Assembly: GCA_934755305.1 (NCBI GenBank)
Contig: CAKVLD010000007.1
Span: 1-64,000 of the forward strand
Length of the DNA stretch: 64,000 bases
From: an uncultured Clostridium sp.
Lineage (GTDB): Bacteria; Bacillota; Clostridia; Clostridiales; Clostridiaceae
Reading direction: 5' to 3'
The notes under the pieces were generated by a model. The model ran no database searches, was not told the DNA's origin, and saw only the letters and a list, made by a program, of their open reading frames with translations. Every line of letters starts with the position of its first letter. Positions within the stretch are counted from its first letter, which is position 1. Below are positions 32,838 through 41,906 of the stretch, piece by piece. Made by a program: the position numbers and the translations under genes.

Positions 32838-34508
32838 TTAAAAATCATCTTCAGTCATTATCTGATTAATAGGAGCACCAGGTGCCACCATAGGGAATAC
32901 CTTCTTATCTTCCTCTATTCTATAATCAATAAGAACTGGTCCGTCTGCCTTTAATGCTTTCTTTAAAATATCTTCTAATTCACTTCTTGCAGTAACTCTA
33001 TATCCTGTAGCCCCAAAAGCTTCTGCAAACTTAACAAGATCTGTCTTTCTATTTAAAGTAGTATTAGAATATCTTCCATCAAAGAATAAAGTCTGCCATT
33101 GTCTAACCATACCTAAAACATTATTATTCATAACTACAACTACTAAAGGCAAATTATTAGATACAGCTGTAGCCATCTCCTGACAATTCATCATAAAGCT
33201 ACCGTCACCAGCTATATTAATAACTTTACAATCAGGTTTACCAAATTGTGCTCCAATAGAAGCTCCAAATCCAAATCCCATTGTTCCAAGTCCACCTGAA
33301 GTTATTAAAGTTCTAGGTTTCTTGAAATTATAATATTGAGCAGCCCACATTTGATGCTGACCTACTTCTGTTGAAATAATTAAATTACCTGGATCTAACT
33401 TATTAAGAGTATTAAAGAAAAATTCTGGTGTTAAATTATCACCATTATCCTCTTTATATGCCTTTAATCCTTTCAAATAATTAACCTTTTCAAGCCAACC
33501 TTCATTTTTCTTTGGCGTAACTTTTGGATTAATTCTTTCAAGAACACTCTTTAAATCTCCAATAATAGATAAATCCACCTTAACATTTTTATTAATTTCA
33601 GCTGGATCTACATCTATATGAATTATTTTTGCTTCCCTTAAATTTTCTTGATTAGAAATAACTCTATCAGAAAATCTTGCCCCAAGGGCTATAAATAAAT
33701 CACATTTAGTTGCACTTATATTAGATGCTTTAGTTCCATGCATACCAATCATTCCTGTATATAAAGGATGATCTGTTGGAATTACACCTCTTGCCATTAA
33801 AGAGTTACATATTGGTGCATTTATCCTTTCAGCTAAATCTAGCACTTCTTTTGAAGCATCTGATGCTATAGCTCCACCACCTACATATATAAATGGTTTT
33901 TGAGCATCATTTATCATTTCAATTGCTTTTTGTACTTTTTCCTCTTTTATACTGAATTCTTTTCTTTCAACCTTCCATGGACTTCTCTTCTTGTATTCTG
34001 TTTTTTCAATTTGAATATTCTTTGGAATATCTATAAGAACTGGTCCTGGTCTACCCTCTTTAGCTATATAGAAAGCTTCATTAATAACTTCTTGAAGTTT
34101 ATTAATATCCTTTACTATATAATTATGTTTTGTTATAGGCATTGTAATTCCAGTTATATCTACCTCTTGAAAACTATCTTTTCCTAATAGATTCATAGGT
34201 ACATTACCAGTAATAGCTACTAATGGAATTGAGTCCATGTAAGCAGTAGCTATTCCTGTAACTAAATTAGTTGCACCAGGTCCAGAAGTTGCAATACATA
34301 CTCCTACCTTACCTGTTGCTCTAGCATATCCATCTGCTGCATGAGCTGCAGACTGTTCATGACATGTTAAAACGTGCTTTATCTTATCTTTATACTTATA
34401 TAACGAATCATAAAGATTAATTACCTGCCCCCCGGGATAACCAAAGACTAGATCAACTCCTTCATCAATAATAGATTGTATTACTATATCAGATCCTGTT
34501 AATAGCAT
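32838..34508 (-). CDS. ilvB: Acetolactate synthase, large (catalytic) subunit
   Basis: This TPP enzyme condenses two pyruvates to acetolactate (valine, leucine) or pyruvate with 2-oxobutyrate to acetohydroxybutyrate (isoleucine). At 556 residues it is full length. It shows the catalytic-glutamate region CHEQSAAHAADGYARA near residue 50, the FAD-region segment GMIGMHGTKASN, and the TPP/Mg motif GDGSFMMN with the NN downstream at VVVMNNN. It is the last gene of the ilvN-cimA-leuCDB-ilvD-ilvB operon, 46 nt after ilvD; the regulatory subunit is at the far 5' end of the operon rather than next to it. An AAGGAGGGG site sets the start. Confidence 0.96.
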   Translation of the reverse strand: MLLTGSDIVIQSIIDEGVDLVFGYPGGQVINLYDSLYKYKDKIKHVLTCHEQSAAHAADGYARATGKVGVCIATSGPGATNLVTGIATAYMDSIPLVAITGNVPMNLLGKDSFQEVDITGITMPITKHNYIVKDINKLQEVINEAFYIAKEGRPGPVLIDIPKNIQIEKTEYKKRSPWKVERKEFSIKEEKVQKAIEMINDAQKPFIYVGGGAIASDASKEVLDLAERINAPICNSLMARGVIPTDHPLYTGMIGMHGTKASNISATKCDLFIALGARFSDRVISNQENLREAKIIHIDVDPAEINKNVKVDLSIIGDLKSVLERINPKVTPKKNEGWLEKVNYLKGLKAYKEDNGDNLTPEFFFNTLNKLDPGNLIISTEVGQHQMWAAQYYNFKKPRTLITSGGLGTMGFGFGASIGAQFGKPDCKVINIAGDGSFMMNCQEMATAVSNNLPLVVVVMNNNVLGMVRQWQTLFFDGRYSNTTLNRKTDLVKFAEAFGATGYRVTARSELEDILKKALKADGPVLIDYRIEEDKKVFPMVAPGAPINQIMTEDDF

Positions 34509-34554
34509 CTAGTCCCCTCCTTATTATTTAAAAATTATTTTTTAAGTCGTTATA

Positions 34555-36213
34555 CTATTTAAATACTGCACCAGTACTAGCTGAACTTACAAGTTTTGAA
34601 TATCTAGCTAGATATCCTTCCTTAACCTTTGGTTCAAATGGTTTTAAGTTCTTTCTTCTCTCTGCTAATACATCCTCTGGTACTACAAGTTCTAACTTAC
34701 CATTTTCTATATCAATTGAAATTGTATCTCCATCTTCTACTAAAGCTATAAGTCCTCCTTCAGCTGCTTCTGGTGATACATGACCTATAGAAGCTCCCTT
34801 AGTTGCTCCACTAAATCTACCATCAGTAATTAAAGCTACTTCTTTATCAAGTCCCATACCTGCAATTGCTGATGTTGGAGATAACATTTCTCTCATTCCT
34901 GGGCCACCTTTAGGTCCTTCATATCTTATTACAACAACATCTCCTGCTACTATCTTTTTACCCATAATAGCTTCTATTGCTTCCTCTTCAGAATCAAATA
35001 CCTTAGCTGGCCCTTCATGTTTTAACATTTCAGGTGCAACTGCTGACTTTTTAACAACTGCTCCATCTACTGCTAAGTTTCCTCTAAGTATTGCTATACC
35101 TCCAGTTTGCATATAAGGCTTATCAATTGGTCTTACAATTTCATAATCTAAAACATGCTTTCCTTCAATATTTTCTGCTTGTGTCTTTCCTGTTACAGTA
35201 ATGCAATCAAGGTGAAGAAGATTCTTCTTAGAAAGTTCATTCATTACTGCTCCAATTCCACCTGCATGATATAAATCAATAATGTGAGTTTGTGATGCAG
35301 GAGCTAAATGACAAAGATTTGGCACTCTACTAGATACTTCATTTATAATATCTAAATTAATTGGAAGCTTAGCTTCATTTGCTATAGCTGATAAATGTAA
35401 TACTGTATTTGATGAACATCCAAGTGCCATTTCTACTGCTAAAGCATTTTCTATTGATTTTTTAGTTACTATATCTCTAGGCTTTATGTCTTTTTCTAAA
35501 AGATTCATAACTGCCATACCTGCATGTTTTGCAAGTCTTATTCTTTCTGAGTATACTGCTGGTATTGTTCCATTTCCAGGAAGAGCCATACCAATAGCTT
35601 CTGCTAAACAATTCATTGAATTTGCTGTAAACATTCCTGAACAAGAACCACATGTTGGACATGCATTGTTTTCTAATTCCTTAAGATCAGCTTCAAGCAT
35701 TGTTCCATTTTCAAAAGCACCTACTGCTTCAAAAACAGTTGTTAATGAAACATCAGTATCTTTGAATTTACCAGGAAGCATTGGTCCACCACTAACAACT
35801 ACGGCTGGTATATTAAGTCTCATTGCTGCCATAAGCATACCTGGAACTATCTTATCACAGTTAGGAATAAGAACTAAGGCATCAAGACCATGAGCCTTAA
35901 CCATACATTCAATACTATCTGATATAAGTTCTCTAGTTACTAAAGAATATTTCATTCCTTCATGTCCCATAGCTATACCATCACATACACCTATAGTTGG
36001 AAACACAAGTGGTGTTCCTCCAGACATTAAAACTCCTTTTTTAACACCCTCAACTATTTGATCTAAATGAACATGACCTGGAATTATATCATTTTGAGAT
36101 GTTACTACACCTATTAAAGGTCTTTCTATTTCTTCTTCAGTAAGACCTGCTGCTTTAAATAGTGATCTATGAGGTGCTCTAGAAGCACCTTTTTTTACTG
36201 CATCACTCCTCAT
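34555..36213 (-). CDS. ilvD: Dihydroxy-acid dehydratase
   Basis: IlvD removes water from the dihydroxy acids made by IlvC to give 2-ketoisovalerate and 2-keto-3-methylvalerate. The 552-residue protein has all cluster cysteines: VGVCDG, NACPTCGSCSGMFTANSM with the CxSC pattern, and EMALGCSSNTVLHL. The C-terminal DGRFSGATKGASIGHVSPEA carries the catalytic-region serine. It follows leuB by 4 nt with a GGGG-type site, inside the operon. The enzyme needs an oxygen-sensitive iron-sulfur cluster, which suits an anaerobe. Confidence 0.97.
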   Translation of the reverse strand: MRSDAVKKGASRAPHRSLFKAAGLTEEEIERPLIGVVTSQNDIIPGHVHLDQIVEGVKKGVLMSGGTPLVFPTIGVCDGIAMGHEGMKYSLVTRELISDSIECMVKAHGLDALVLIPNCDKIVPGMLMAAMRLNIPAVVVSGGPMLPGKFKDTDVSLTTVFEAVGAFENGTMLEADLKELENNACPTCGSCSGMFTANSMNCLAEAIGMALPGNGTIPAVYSERIRLAKHAGMAVMNLLEKDIKPRDIVTKKSIENALAVEMALGCSSNTVLHLSAIANEAKLPINLDIINEVSSRVPNLCHLAPASQTHIIDLYHAGGIGAVMNELSKKNLLHLDCITVTGKTQAENIEGKHVLDYEIVRPIDKPYMQTGGIAILRGNLAVDGAVVKKSAVAPEMLKHEGPAKVFDSEEEAIEAIMGKKIVAGDVVVIRYEGPKGGPGMREMLSPTSAIAGMGLDKEVALITDGRFSGATKGASIGHVSPEAAEGGLIALVEDGDTISIDIENGKLELVVPEDVLAERRKNLKPFEPKVKEGYLARYSKLVSSASTGAVFK

Positions 36214-36217
36214 ATTT

Positions 36218-37303
36218 TTACATCCCCTTTTCTAATTTGTCCATTACTAATTGACCCATTTCCTTAGTACCTACAAGCTTCATACCTTCGCTCATAATAT
36301 CTCCAGTTCTATATCCATCTTCAAGTACTGATAAAACTGCATTTTCAATTGCCTTAGCTTCTTTTTCTAAATTAAAGCTATATCTAAGCATCATAGCTCC
36401 TGAAAGAATTGTAGCAAGTGGATTTGCTATACCTTTTCCTGCAATATCAGGTGCACTACCATGGATTGGTTCATACATACCAAAAGTTCCATCTCCAAGT
36501 GATGCTGATGGAAGCATTCCTATTGACCCTGTAACCATACTAGCTTCATCTGATAATATATCTCCAAACATATTTGAAGTTACTATTGTATCAAATTGAG
36601 AAGGATCTTTAACTACTTGCATTGATGCATTATCAATATATAAATAATCTATATTAACTTCTGGATAATCCTTTGACATTTCTGCTATAACACTTCTCCA
36701 AAGTCTTGAGCTTTCAAGTATATTAGCTTTATCAACTAAAGTTAAATGCTTCTTTCTCTTCATAGCAGTTTCAAAACCAATTTTTAAAATTCTTTCTATT
36801 TCTTTTACGCTATATCTTTCTGTATCATAAGCTGTTTGTACCCCATCAACAACTTCTTTTCCTCTTTCTCCAAAATAAATACCACCAGTTAATTCTCTAA
36901 CTATAGCAATATCTATTCCTTTATCAACTAAACTATCCTTTAATGGTGATGCATTTTTAAGTGGTGCATATAATACTGCTGGTCTTAAGTTACAGTAAAG
37001 ATTTAATCCACCTCTTAAACCTAGTAATGCTTGCTCTGGTCTAACCTTTGCATTTGGATCATCCCACTTTGGTCCACCAACAGCACCTAAAAGTACCGCA
37101 TCACTCTTTTTACAAGCTTCAAGTGTTGCCTCTGGAAGTGCAGTTCCTTCTTTATCTATTGCACATCCCCCTGCTAAAAGATAATTATATTCAAGTTCAA
37201 ATCCAGACTTTTTACCTACTAAATTAAGTACCTTTACTGTTTCATCAACAACTTCTGGACCTATTCCGTCTCCAGCAACTACTGCTATATTATATTTTTT
37301 CAT
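36218..37303 (-). CDS. leuB: 3-isopropylmalate / beta-methylmalate dehydrogenase
   Basis: A 361-residue NAD-dependent decarboxylating dehydrogenase: VVAGDGIGPEV at the start, LLGAVGGPKWD, the substrate arginines in LGLRGGLNLYCNLRPA, RELTGGIYFGERG, and DNASMQVVKDPSQFD with the metal-binding Asp near TSNMFGDILSDEASM. I start it at the ATG 37303 with GGGGG eight bases upstream; a TTG at 37318 lies ahead of that site. With cimA in the same operon and no leuA, its main substrate here is probably erythro-beta-methylmalate of the citramalate route; LeuB enzymes commonly take both. Confidence 0.95.
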   Translation of the reverse strand: MKKYNIAVVAGDGIGPEVVDETVKVLNLVGKKSGFELEYNYLLAGGCAIDKEGTALPEATLEACKKSDAVLLGAVGGPKWDDPNAKVRPEQALLGLRGGLNLYCNLRPAVLYAPLKNASPLKDSLVDKGIDIAIVRELTGGIYFGERGKEVVDGVQTAYDTERYSVKEIERILKIGFETAMKRKKHLTLVDKANILESSRLWRSVIAEMSKDYPEVNIDYLYIDNASMQVVKDPSQFDTIVTSNMFGDILSDEASMVTGSIGMLPSASLGDGTFGMYEPIHGSAPDIAGKGIANPLATILSGAMMLRYSFNLEKEAKAIENAVLSVLEDGYRTGDIMSEGMKLVGTKEMGQLVMDKLEKGM

Positions 37304-37344
37304 TTTTAAAACCCCCAATTTTTGCTTTGCTTATTTCTTTCTTA

Positions 37345-37830
37345 TTATTTATTGTTTATATATCCGATTAATCCGTTATTATCAATAATCTTTTGCATAA
37401 ATTCTGGGAAAGGTTCTCCCTTATATGATTCATTTTTAGTTAAATTCTTAATAACACCTGTAGCAAAATCTACTTCTAATTCATCACCTGCATCAATTGC
37501 TTTAACAGCTTCATCACATTCTAAGATTGGTAAGCCTATATTAATAGCATTTCTATAAAAGATTCTTGCAAATGTTGATGCTATAACACAACTTACACCA
37601 GCTGTTTTAATAGCTAAAGGTGCATGTTCTCTTGAAGAACCACATCCAAAGTTCTTATTTGCAACAATTATATCTCCATCTTGAACTTTCTTTACAAAGT
37701 CTAAATCTATATCTTCCATACAGTGACTAGCAAGTTCCTTTGGATCTGAAGTGTTTAAATATCTTGCTGGAATAATTACATCTGTATCTACATTATCTCC
37801 ATATTTGAATACTCTACCTTTTACGCTCAT
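37345..37830 (-). CDS. leuD: 3-isopropylmalate / citraconate hydratase, small subunit
   Basis: A 161-residue swivel-domain subunit of the aconitase family: FKYGDNVDTDVIIPARYL near the start, the NFGCGSSREHAPLA signature at about 58-71, then FARIFYRNAINIGLP. It pairs with LeuC, encoded 13 nt upstream, and in the citramalate pathway isomerises citramalate to beta-methylmalate. The 161-residue length is the short, anaerobe and archaeal type rather than the ~200-residue form of enterobacteria. Confidence 0.96.
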   Translation of the reverse strand: MSVKGRVFKYGDNVDTDVIIPARYLNTSDPKELASHCMEDIDLDFVKKVQDGDIIVANKNFGCGSSREHAPLAIKTAGVSCVIASTFARIFYRNAINIGLPILECDEAVKAIDAGDELEVDFATGVIKNLTKNESYKGEPFPEFMQKIIDNNGLIGYINNK

Positions 37831-37843
37831 TAATCTTTACCTC

Positions 37844-39106
37844 CTACACTGTTTCTGGATCTGTTATTTTACCTGTTAATGCTGATGCTGCTGCTACTGC
37901 TGGACTTGCAAGGTAAACTTCTGATTCTACATGACCCATTCTTCCTACAAAGTTTCTATTTGTTGTTGATACACATCTTTCACCTTTTGCTAATATACCC
38001 ATATGTCCACCTAAACATGGTCCACAAGTTGGTGTAGATACTGCTGCTCCTGCTTCAATTAAATCTTTTATAATTCCTTCTTCTAAAGCTTGTAAATAAA
38101 TCTTTTGAGTACCTGGAATTATTATTGTTCTTATTTCCTTATTAACTTTCTTTCCTTTAAGAATGTCTCTAGCAATTCTTAAGTCAGAAATTCTACCATT
38201 TGTACATGAACCAATTACTACTTGATCTATCTTTACATCTCCTACATTATCAATAGTCTTTGTGTTTTCTGGTAAATGTGGAAATGCAACAGTTGGTCTT
38301 AATGTACTTAAATCTATTTCATAAACTGCATCATATTCTGCATCTTCATCTGCCTCAAACTTCTTCCATTCTCTTGTAGCATGTTCTTTTAAATATTCTT
38401 CTGTTTTTTCATCTACTGGGAAAATACCATTCTTTCCACCAGCTTCTATAGCCATGTTTGCCATTGTAAATCTATCATCCATAGAAAGATACTCAAGACC
38501 ATCTCCTACAAATTCCATAGATTTATATAAAGCTCCATCAACGCCAATCATACCTATAATATGTAGGATTATATCTTTACCGCTAACCCATTTTGCTGGT
38601 TTACCCTTTAATACAAATTTAAGTGCTGAAGGCACTTTAAACCAACATTGACCTGTAGCCATACCTGCTGCCATATCAGTAGATCCAATACCTGTTGAGA
38701 AAGCTCCAAGAGCACCATAAGTACAAGTATGAGAATCAGCACCTATTACAACATCTCCTGCAACTGCTAATCCCTTTTCAGGAACTAAGCAATGTTCTAT
38801 TCCCATTTCTCCTACTTCAAAGAAGTTAACTATTTCCTTTGCCTTAGCAAATTCTCTAATATACTTTACTTGTTCAGCTGCCTTTATATCCTTATTAGGT
38901 GTAAAGTGGTCTGGAACTATAGCTATTTTAGATTTATTAAAAACTTCTTTATCTGCTCCAAACTTCTTATACTCAGTTACTGCAACTGGTGTTGTAATAT
39001 CATTTCCTAATACTAAATCAAGTTTAGCTTCAATTAGCTGCCCAGCCTTTACACTTTCTAGCCCTGCATGTGCTGCTAGTATTTTTTGCGTCATTGTCAT
39101 ACCCAT
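37844..39106 (-). CDS. leuC: 3-isopropylmalate / citramalate isomerase, large subunit
   Basis: A 420-residue iron-sulfur subunit of the aconitase family, of the HacA/LeuC type found in clostridia and archaea. The [4Fe-4S] ligands are seen in VVIGSCTNGR and in TPTCGPCLGGH; active-site residues are in ADSHTCTYGALGAFSTGIG. The start at 39106 has a GGGAG site; two later in-frame ATGs (MTMTQKI) are less well placed. The gene lies 15 nt after cimA and 13 nt before leuD. Confidence 0.96.
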   Translation of the reverse strand: MGMTMTQKILAAHAGLESVKAGQLIEAKLDLVLGNDITTPVAVTEYKKFGADKEVFNKSKIAIVPDHFTPNKDIKAAEQVKYIREFAKAKEIVNFFEVGEMGIEHCLVPEKGLAVAGDVVIGADSHTCTYGALGAFSTGIGSTDMAAGMATGQCWFKVPSALKFVLKGKPAKWVSGKDIILHIIGMIGVDGALYKSMEFVGDGLEYLSMDDRFTMANMAIEAGGKNGIFPVDEKTEEYLKEHATREWKKFEADEDAEYDAVYEIDLSTLRPTVAFPHLPENTKTIDNVGDVKIDQVVIGSCTNGRISDLRIARDILKGKKVNKEIRTIIIPGTQKIYLQALEEGIIKDLIEAGAAVSTPTCGPCLGGHMGILAKGERCVSTTNRNFVGRMGHVESEVYLASPAVAAASALTGKITDPETV

Positions 39107-39121
39107 GTTTAATTCATCTCC

Positions 39122-40717
39122 CTAAAAATATGTTTTTACTTTTTTTTCAATATCTTTTATTAGTTTATATTCTATTGAATCTACTAAAGCTATCCAGCTA
39201 GCCTCTATAATATCTCTTGAAACCCCAACTGTACTCCAGCTTTCAACTCCATCTGTAGATTCTATTAAAACTCTAACTTTTGCCTCTGTAGCACATTCTG
39301 AATCTAAAACTCTAACCTTATAATCTACAAGTCTTACATCTCTTAATTGAGGATAAAAAACCTCTAGTGCTTTTCTTAATGCTTTATCTAAAGCATTAAC
39401 TGGCCCTTCACCTTCAGCTGCATTTATTTCTTCTTTTCCATCTACTGTAACATTTATCATTACTGATGATTTAAATTCTTCTGAATTTGGAGGTTGTTCT
39501 GAAAAAACTTTAAAATTATTAAGGGTGAAAAATGGTTTATATTTACCTAAAACTTTTCTCATTAATAACTCAACAGTTCCTTCTGCACCTTCAAATTGAT
39601 ATCCTTCATACTCTAATTCTTTTAACTTATCAGTTATTAATTGAATTTCTTTATTATCTTTTGAGATATTTGGGAATATCTTTTGAATCTCTGATAAAAT
39701 AGTACTCTTACCACTTACTTCAGAAACTAAAAATCTTCTGCTATTACCTACAACCTCAGGTACTATATGTTCATAGGATTTTGGCTCTTTACAAATTGCA
39801 TCAATATGCATTCCACCTTTATGTGCAAAAGCTGAAGCTCCTACATAAGGCATTTCATCTTTTAAAGTTATATTGGATATTTCCGCTATATATCTAGCAA
39901 CACTTGTTAATTTTGAAAGGTTCTCTTCATTGATTACTGTAAATCCAAGTTTTAATATTAAGCTTGGAATTATAGAACTAAGATTTGCATTACCACATCT
40001 CTCCCCAATACCTATAAAGGTACCTTGAATGTGATTTGCCCCAACTTGTGCTGCCACGACTGAGTTAGCTACTGCCATACCCATGTCATCGTGACAATGT
40101 ATTCCTATATTGCCCCCTATTTTTTCTTTAACACACCCAACAATTTCTTGAATTTCATTTGGTAATGTCCCACCATTTGTATCACATAATACTACGGTGC
40201 TTGCCCCTGCTTTTTTTGCTGTTTCTAAAGTTTTAATTGCATACAGAGCATTATTTTTATAGCCATCAAAAAAATGTTCTGCATCAAAGATTACTTCTTT
40301 GCCTTTACTAACTAAATACTCTACCGTGTCATATATCATCTTTAAATTTTCATCTAAAGAAGTCTTTATAATATCTAAAACTTGAAAGTCCCAAGACTTA
40401 CCGAATATAACCACAACATCTGTATCAGCTACTAATAAGTTTTTTATATTTTTATCATCCTTTGCTTCTATATTAGACCGTCTAGTTGATCCAAAAGCTG
40501 CAATTTTGGATGTATTTAGCTTTACATCTTTTATTCTCTGAAAAAACTCCATGTCCTTTGGATTAGAACCTGGGTTTCCTGCTTCTATATATGTGACCCC
40601 AATATCATCTAATATTTTGACTATCTTTATCTTATCTTCAACTGAAAAAGATATCCCTTGCCCTTGTGCCCCATCTCGTAAGGTCGAGTCAAAAATATTT
40701 ATATTTCTATCGGTCAT
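39122..40717 (-). CDS. cimA: (R)-citramalate synthase
   Basis: A 531-residue member of the HMGL-like/LeuA superfamily. It shows FDSTLRDGAQGQGISFSVED, the EAGNPGSNPKD loop characteristic of the CimA group rather than LeuA, CDTNGGTLPNEI, the metal-binding HCHDDMGMAVANS and GIGERCGNANL. The C-terminal 130 residues are the allosteric LeuA-dimer domain. The enzyme joins acetyl-CoA to pyruvate and begins a threonine-independent route to 2-oxobutyrate and isoleucine. Its place before leuCDB shows that the operon's leu genes serve this route. It starts 22 nt after ilvN. Confidence 0.93.
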   Translation of the reverse strand: MTDRNINIFDSTLRDGAQGQGISFSVEDKIKIVKILDDIGVTYIEAGNPGSNPKDMEFFQRIKDVKLNTSKIAAFGSTRRSNIEAKDDKNIKNLLVADTDVVVIFGKSWDFQVLDIIKTSLDENLKMIYDTVEYLVSKGKEVIFDAEHFFDGYKNNALYAIKTLETAKKAGASTVVLCDTNGGTLPNEIQEIVGCVKEKIGGNIGIHCHDDMGMAVANSVVAAQVGANHIQGTFIGIGERCGNANLSSIIPSLILKLGFTVINEENLSKLTSVARYIAEISNITLKDEMPYVGASAFAHKGGMHIDAICKEPKSYEHIVPEVVGNSRRFLVSEVSGKSTILSEIQKIFPNISKDNKEIQLITDKLKELEYEGYQFEGAEGTVELLMRKVLGKYKPFFTLNNFKVFSEQPPNSEEFKSSVMINVTVDGKEEINAAEGEGPVNALDKALRKALEVFYPQLRDVRLVDYKVRVLDSECATEAKVRVLIESTDGVESWSTVGVSRDIIEASWIALVDSIEYKLIKDIEKKVKTYF

Positions 40718-40739
40718 CTAAAGCCCCCCTTATTGCTAA

Positions 40740-41261
40740 TTATATTTCTTCAGCATAATCATCATAATCTACTATAAGGTTTTCTCCTCTTTCAAGAGCT
40801 GCAACCCCAGTACGTACCATTTCTTTAATTCCATATTCATCCATAAGCTTAATTAAAGCATTTATCTTGCTTTCATCTCCTGTAAGCTCAATAGTTAATG
40901 TATCTGTAGAAACATCGATTATTTTGCATCTAAATATTTTTACAATTTCGTTAATATCAGCTCTTTTTTCTGCATGAGCCTTAACTTTAATAAGTACTAA
41001 TTCTCTAAAGACGGATTTATCTTCTTTTAGGTTAATAACCTTTATAATATCTTCTAGCTTATTAAGTTGTTTTTTTACTTGCTCTAGACAATCATCATCT
41101 CCCATTAAAGTAATTGTCATTCTTGATATTTTTTCATCATCTGTTCTACCAACAGTTAAACTATCAATGTTATATCCTCTTCTTGAAAATAAACCAGATA
41201 CTCTGCTTAATACTCCTGCTGAGTTTTTTACAAGAACTGATAGAACATGTTTTTGTTCCAT
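40740..41261 (-). CDS. ilvN: Acetolactate synthase, small (regulatory) subunit
   Basis: A 173-residue protein with an N-terminal ACT domain (LSVLVKNSAGVLSRVSGLFS, then NIDSLTVGRTDDEKISRMTI) and the C-terminal region of IlvN/IlvH (ELVLIKVKAHAEKRADINEI). It activates the catalytic subunit and gives feedback inhibition by branched-chain amino acids. It is the first gene of the seven-gene operon and lies directly behind the T-box-like leader, while its partner ilvB is the last gene. Confidence 0.93.
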   Translation of the reverse strand: MEQKHVLSVLVKNSAGVLSRVSGLFSRRGYNIDSLTVGRTDDEKISRMTITLMGDDDCLEQVKKQLNKLEDIIKVINLKEDKSVFRELVLIKVKAHAEKRADINEIVKIFRCKIIDVSTDTLTIELTGDESKINALIKLMDEYGIKEMVRTGVAALERGENLIVDYDDYAEEI

Positions 41262-41324
41262 ATCTCTCCCCCCTTTAATTAACGAATTTATAAAATTTTA
41301 AATTTTGCAAATATTATTAAAGTA

Positions 41325-41545
41325 TAAAAAAAACCACCTTAAAATGACATACATCATAAAAAGTGGATAATACTCCGCCCAATATAACATAATCGGTTCT
41401 AACAAACCCTTACATATAACGGATGCTCACCGGAAGTCGCCTACTAACTTAAACTAAGCTTTCTGGACTCTGCTCAGGAGTGATACCTATTTGACCTAAA
41501 GTATCAGTTCACACCAACCACTGACTCTCTTAAACTTTTTTCTTG
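41325..41545 (-). promoter_or_regulatory. T-box-like leader of the ilv-leu operon, isoleucine specifier, with terminator
   Basis: On the minus strand the leader reads AGAGAGTCAGTGGTTGGTGT, GAACTGATAC, and later GGTATCACTCCTGAGC. This is the T-box stem I pattern (AG-rich K-turn, GGTTGGTG, specifier region before GAGC), with ATC as the specifier followed by A, pointing to uncharged tRNA-Ile as signal. A hairpin with CCAC and ATGA in one arm, TCAT and GGTGG in the other, then eight T, ends the leader at about 41325 as terminator. I could not find a standard TGGNACC antiterminator box; a GGGCGGAGTATTATCC segment stands in that place. The class is therefore likely but not certain. Confidence 0.65.
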
Positions 41546-41611
41546 CCAAATAACCTTCTCCATCTCTGCATTTAATGAATACTAGGAATTATTTACTTTT
41601 GCTTTAGTAAA

Positions 41612-41640
41612 ATTGTACTTTACTGAATGTATAAAGTCAA
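41612..41640 (-). promoter_or_regulatory. Promoter of the ilv-leu operon
   Basis: TTGACT (41640-41635) and TACAAT (41617-41612) are spaced by exactly 17 nt on the minus strand, about 65 nt upstream of the T-box-like stem I. The remaining 41641-41811 sequence is A+T rich with no gene seen. Confidence 0.75.
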
Positions 41641-41811
41641 CATTTAAAGATTATTTTTACAATTTTGATATTTTATCACTTTCATTATATATCTTTTAAA
41701 TTGCTATTATCAAAAATTCAACCCATTTTTTAATAATTTAATAAAAAACAACAACTTTAAGTGATACTTTTTCTCAATACTCATCTACTTTTTATTATTA
41801 TATTACGAAAA

Positions 41812-41848
41812 TAAGCTATTAATTATTTATATAATTAATAGCTTATGC
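41812..41848 (-). terminator. Probable terminator after the polysaccharide deacetylase gene
   Basis: ATAAGCTATTAATTAT pairs with ATAATTAATAGCTTAT in an almost perfect stem; only four T follow, so termination may be incomplete. Confidence 0.6.
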
Positions 41849-41906
41849 CTCTAAACTTAAAATATGAAAGTTTTTTATCTTCTCTCTCTAAATATAAGTT
41901 GACTTT

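Noticed and set aside
33900..34187. Plus-strand frame of 95 codons inside ilvB
   Set aside because: Antisense shadow of a well supported gene, with composition expected from the reverse strand.
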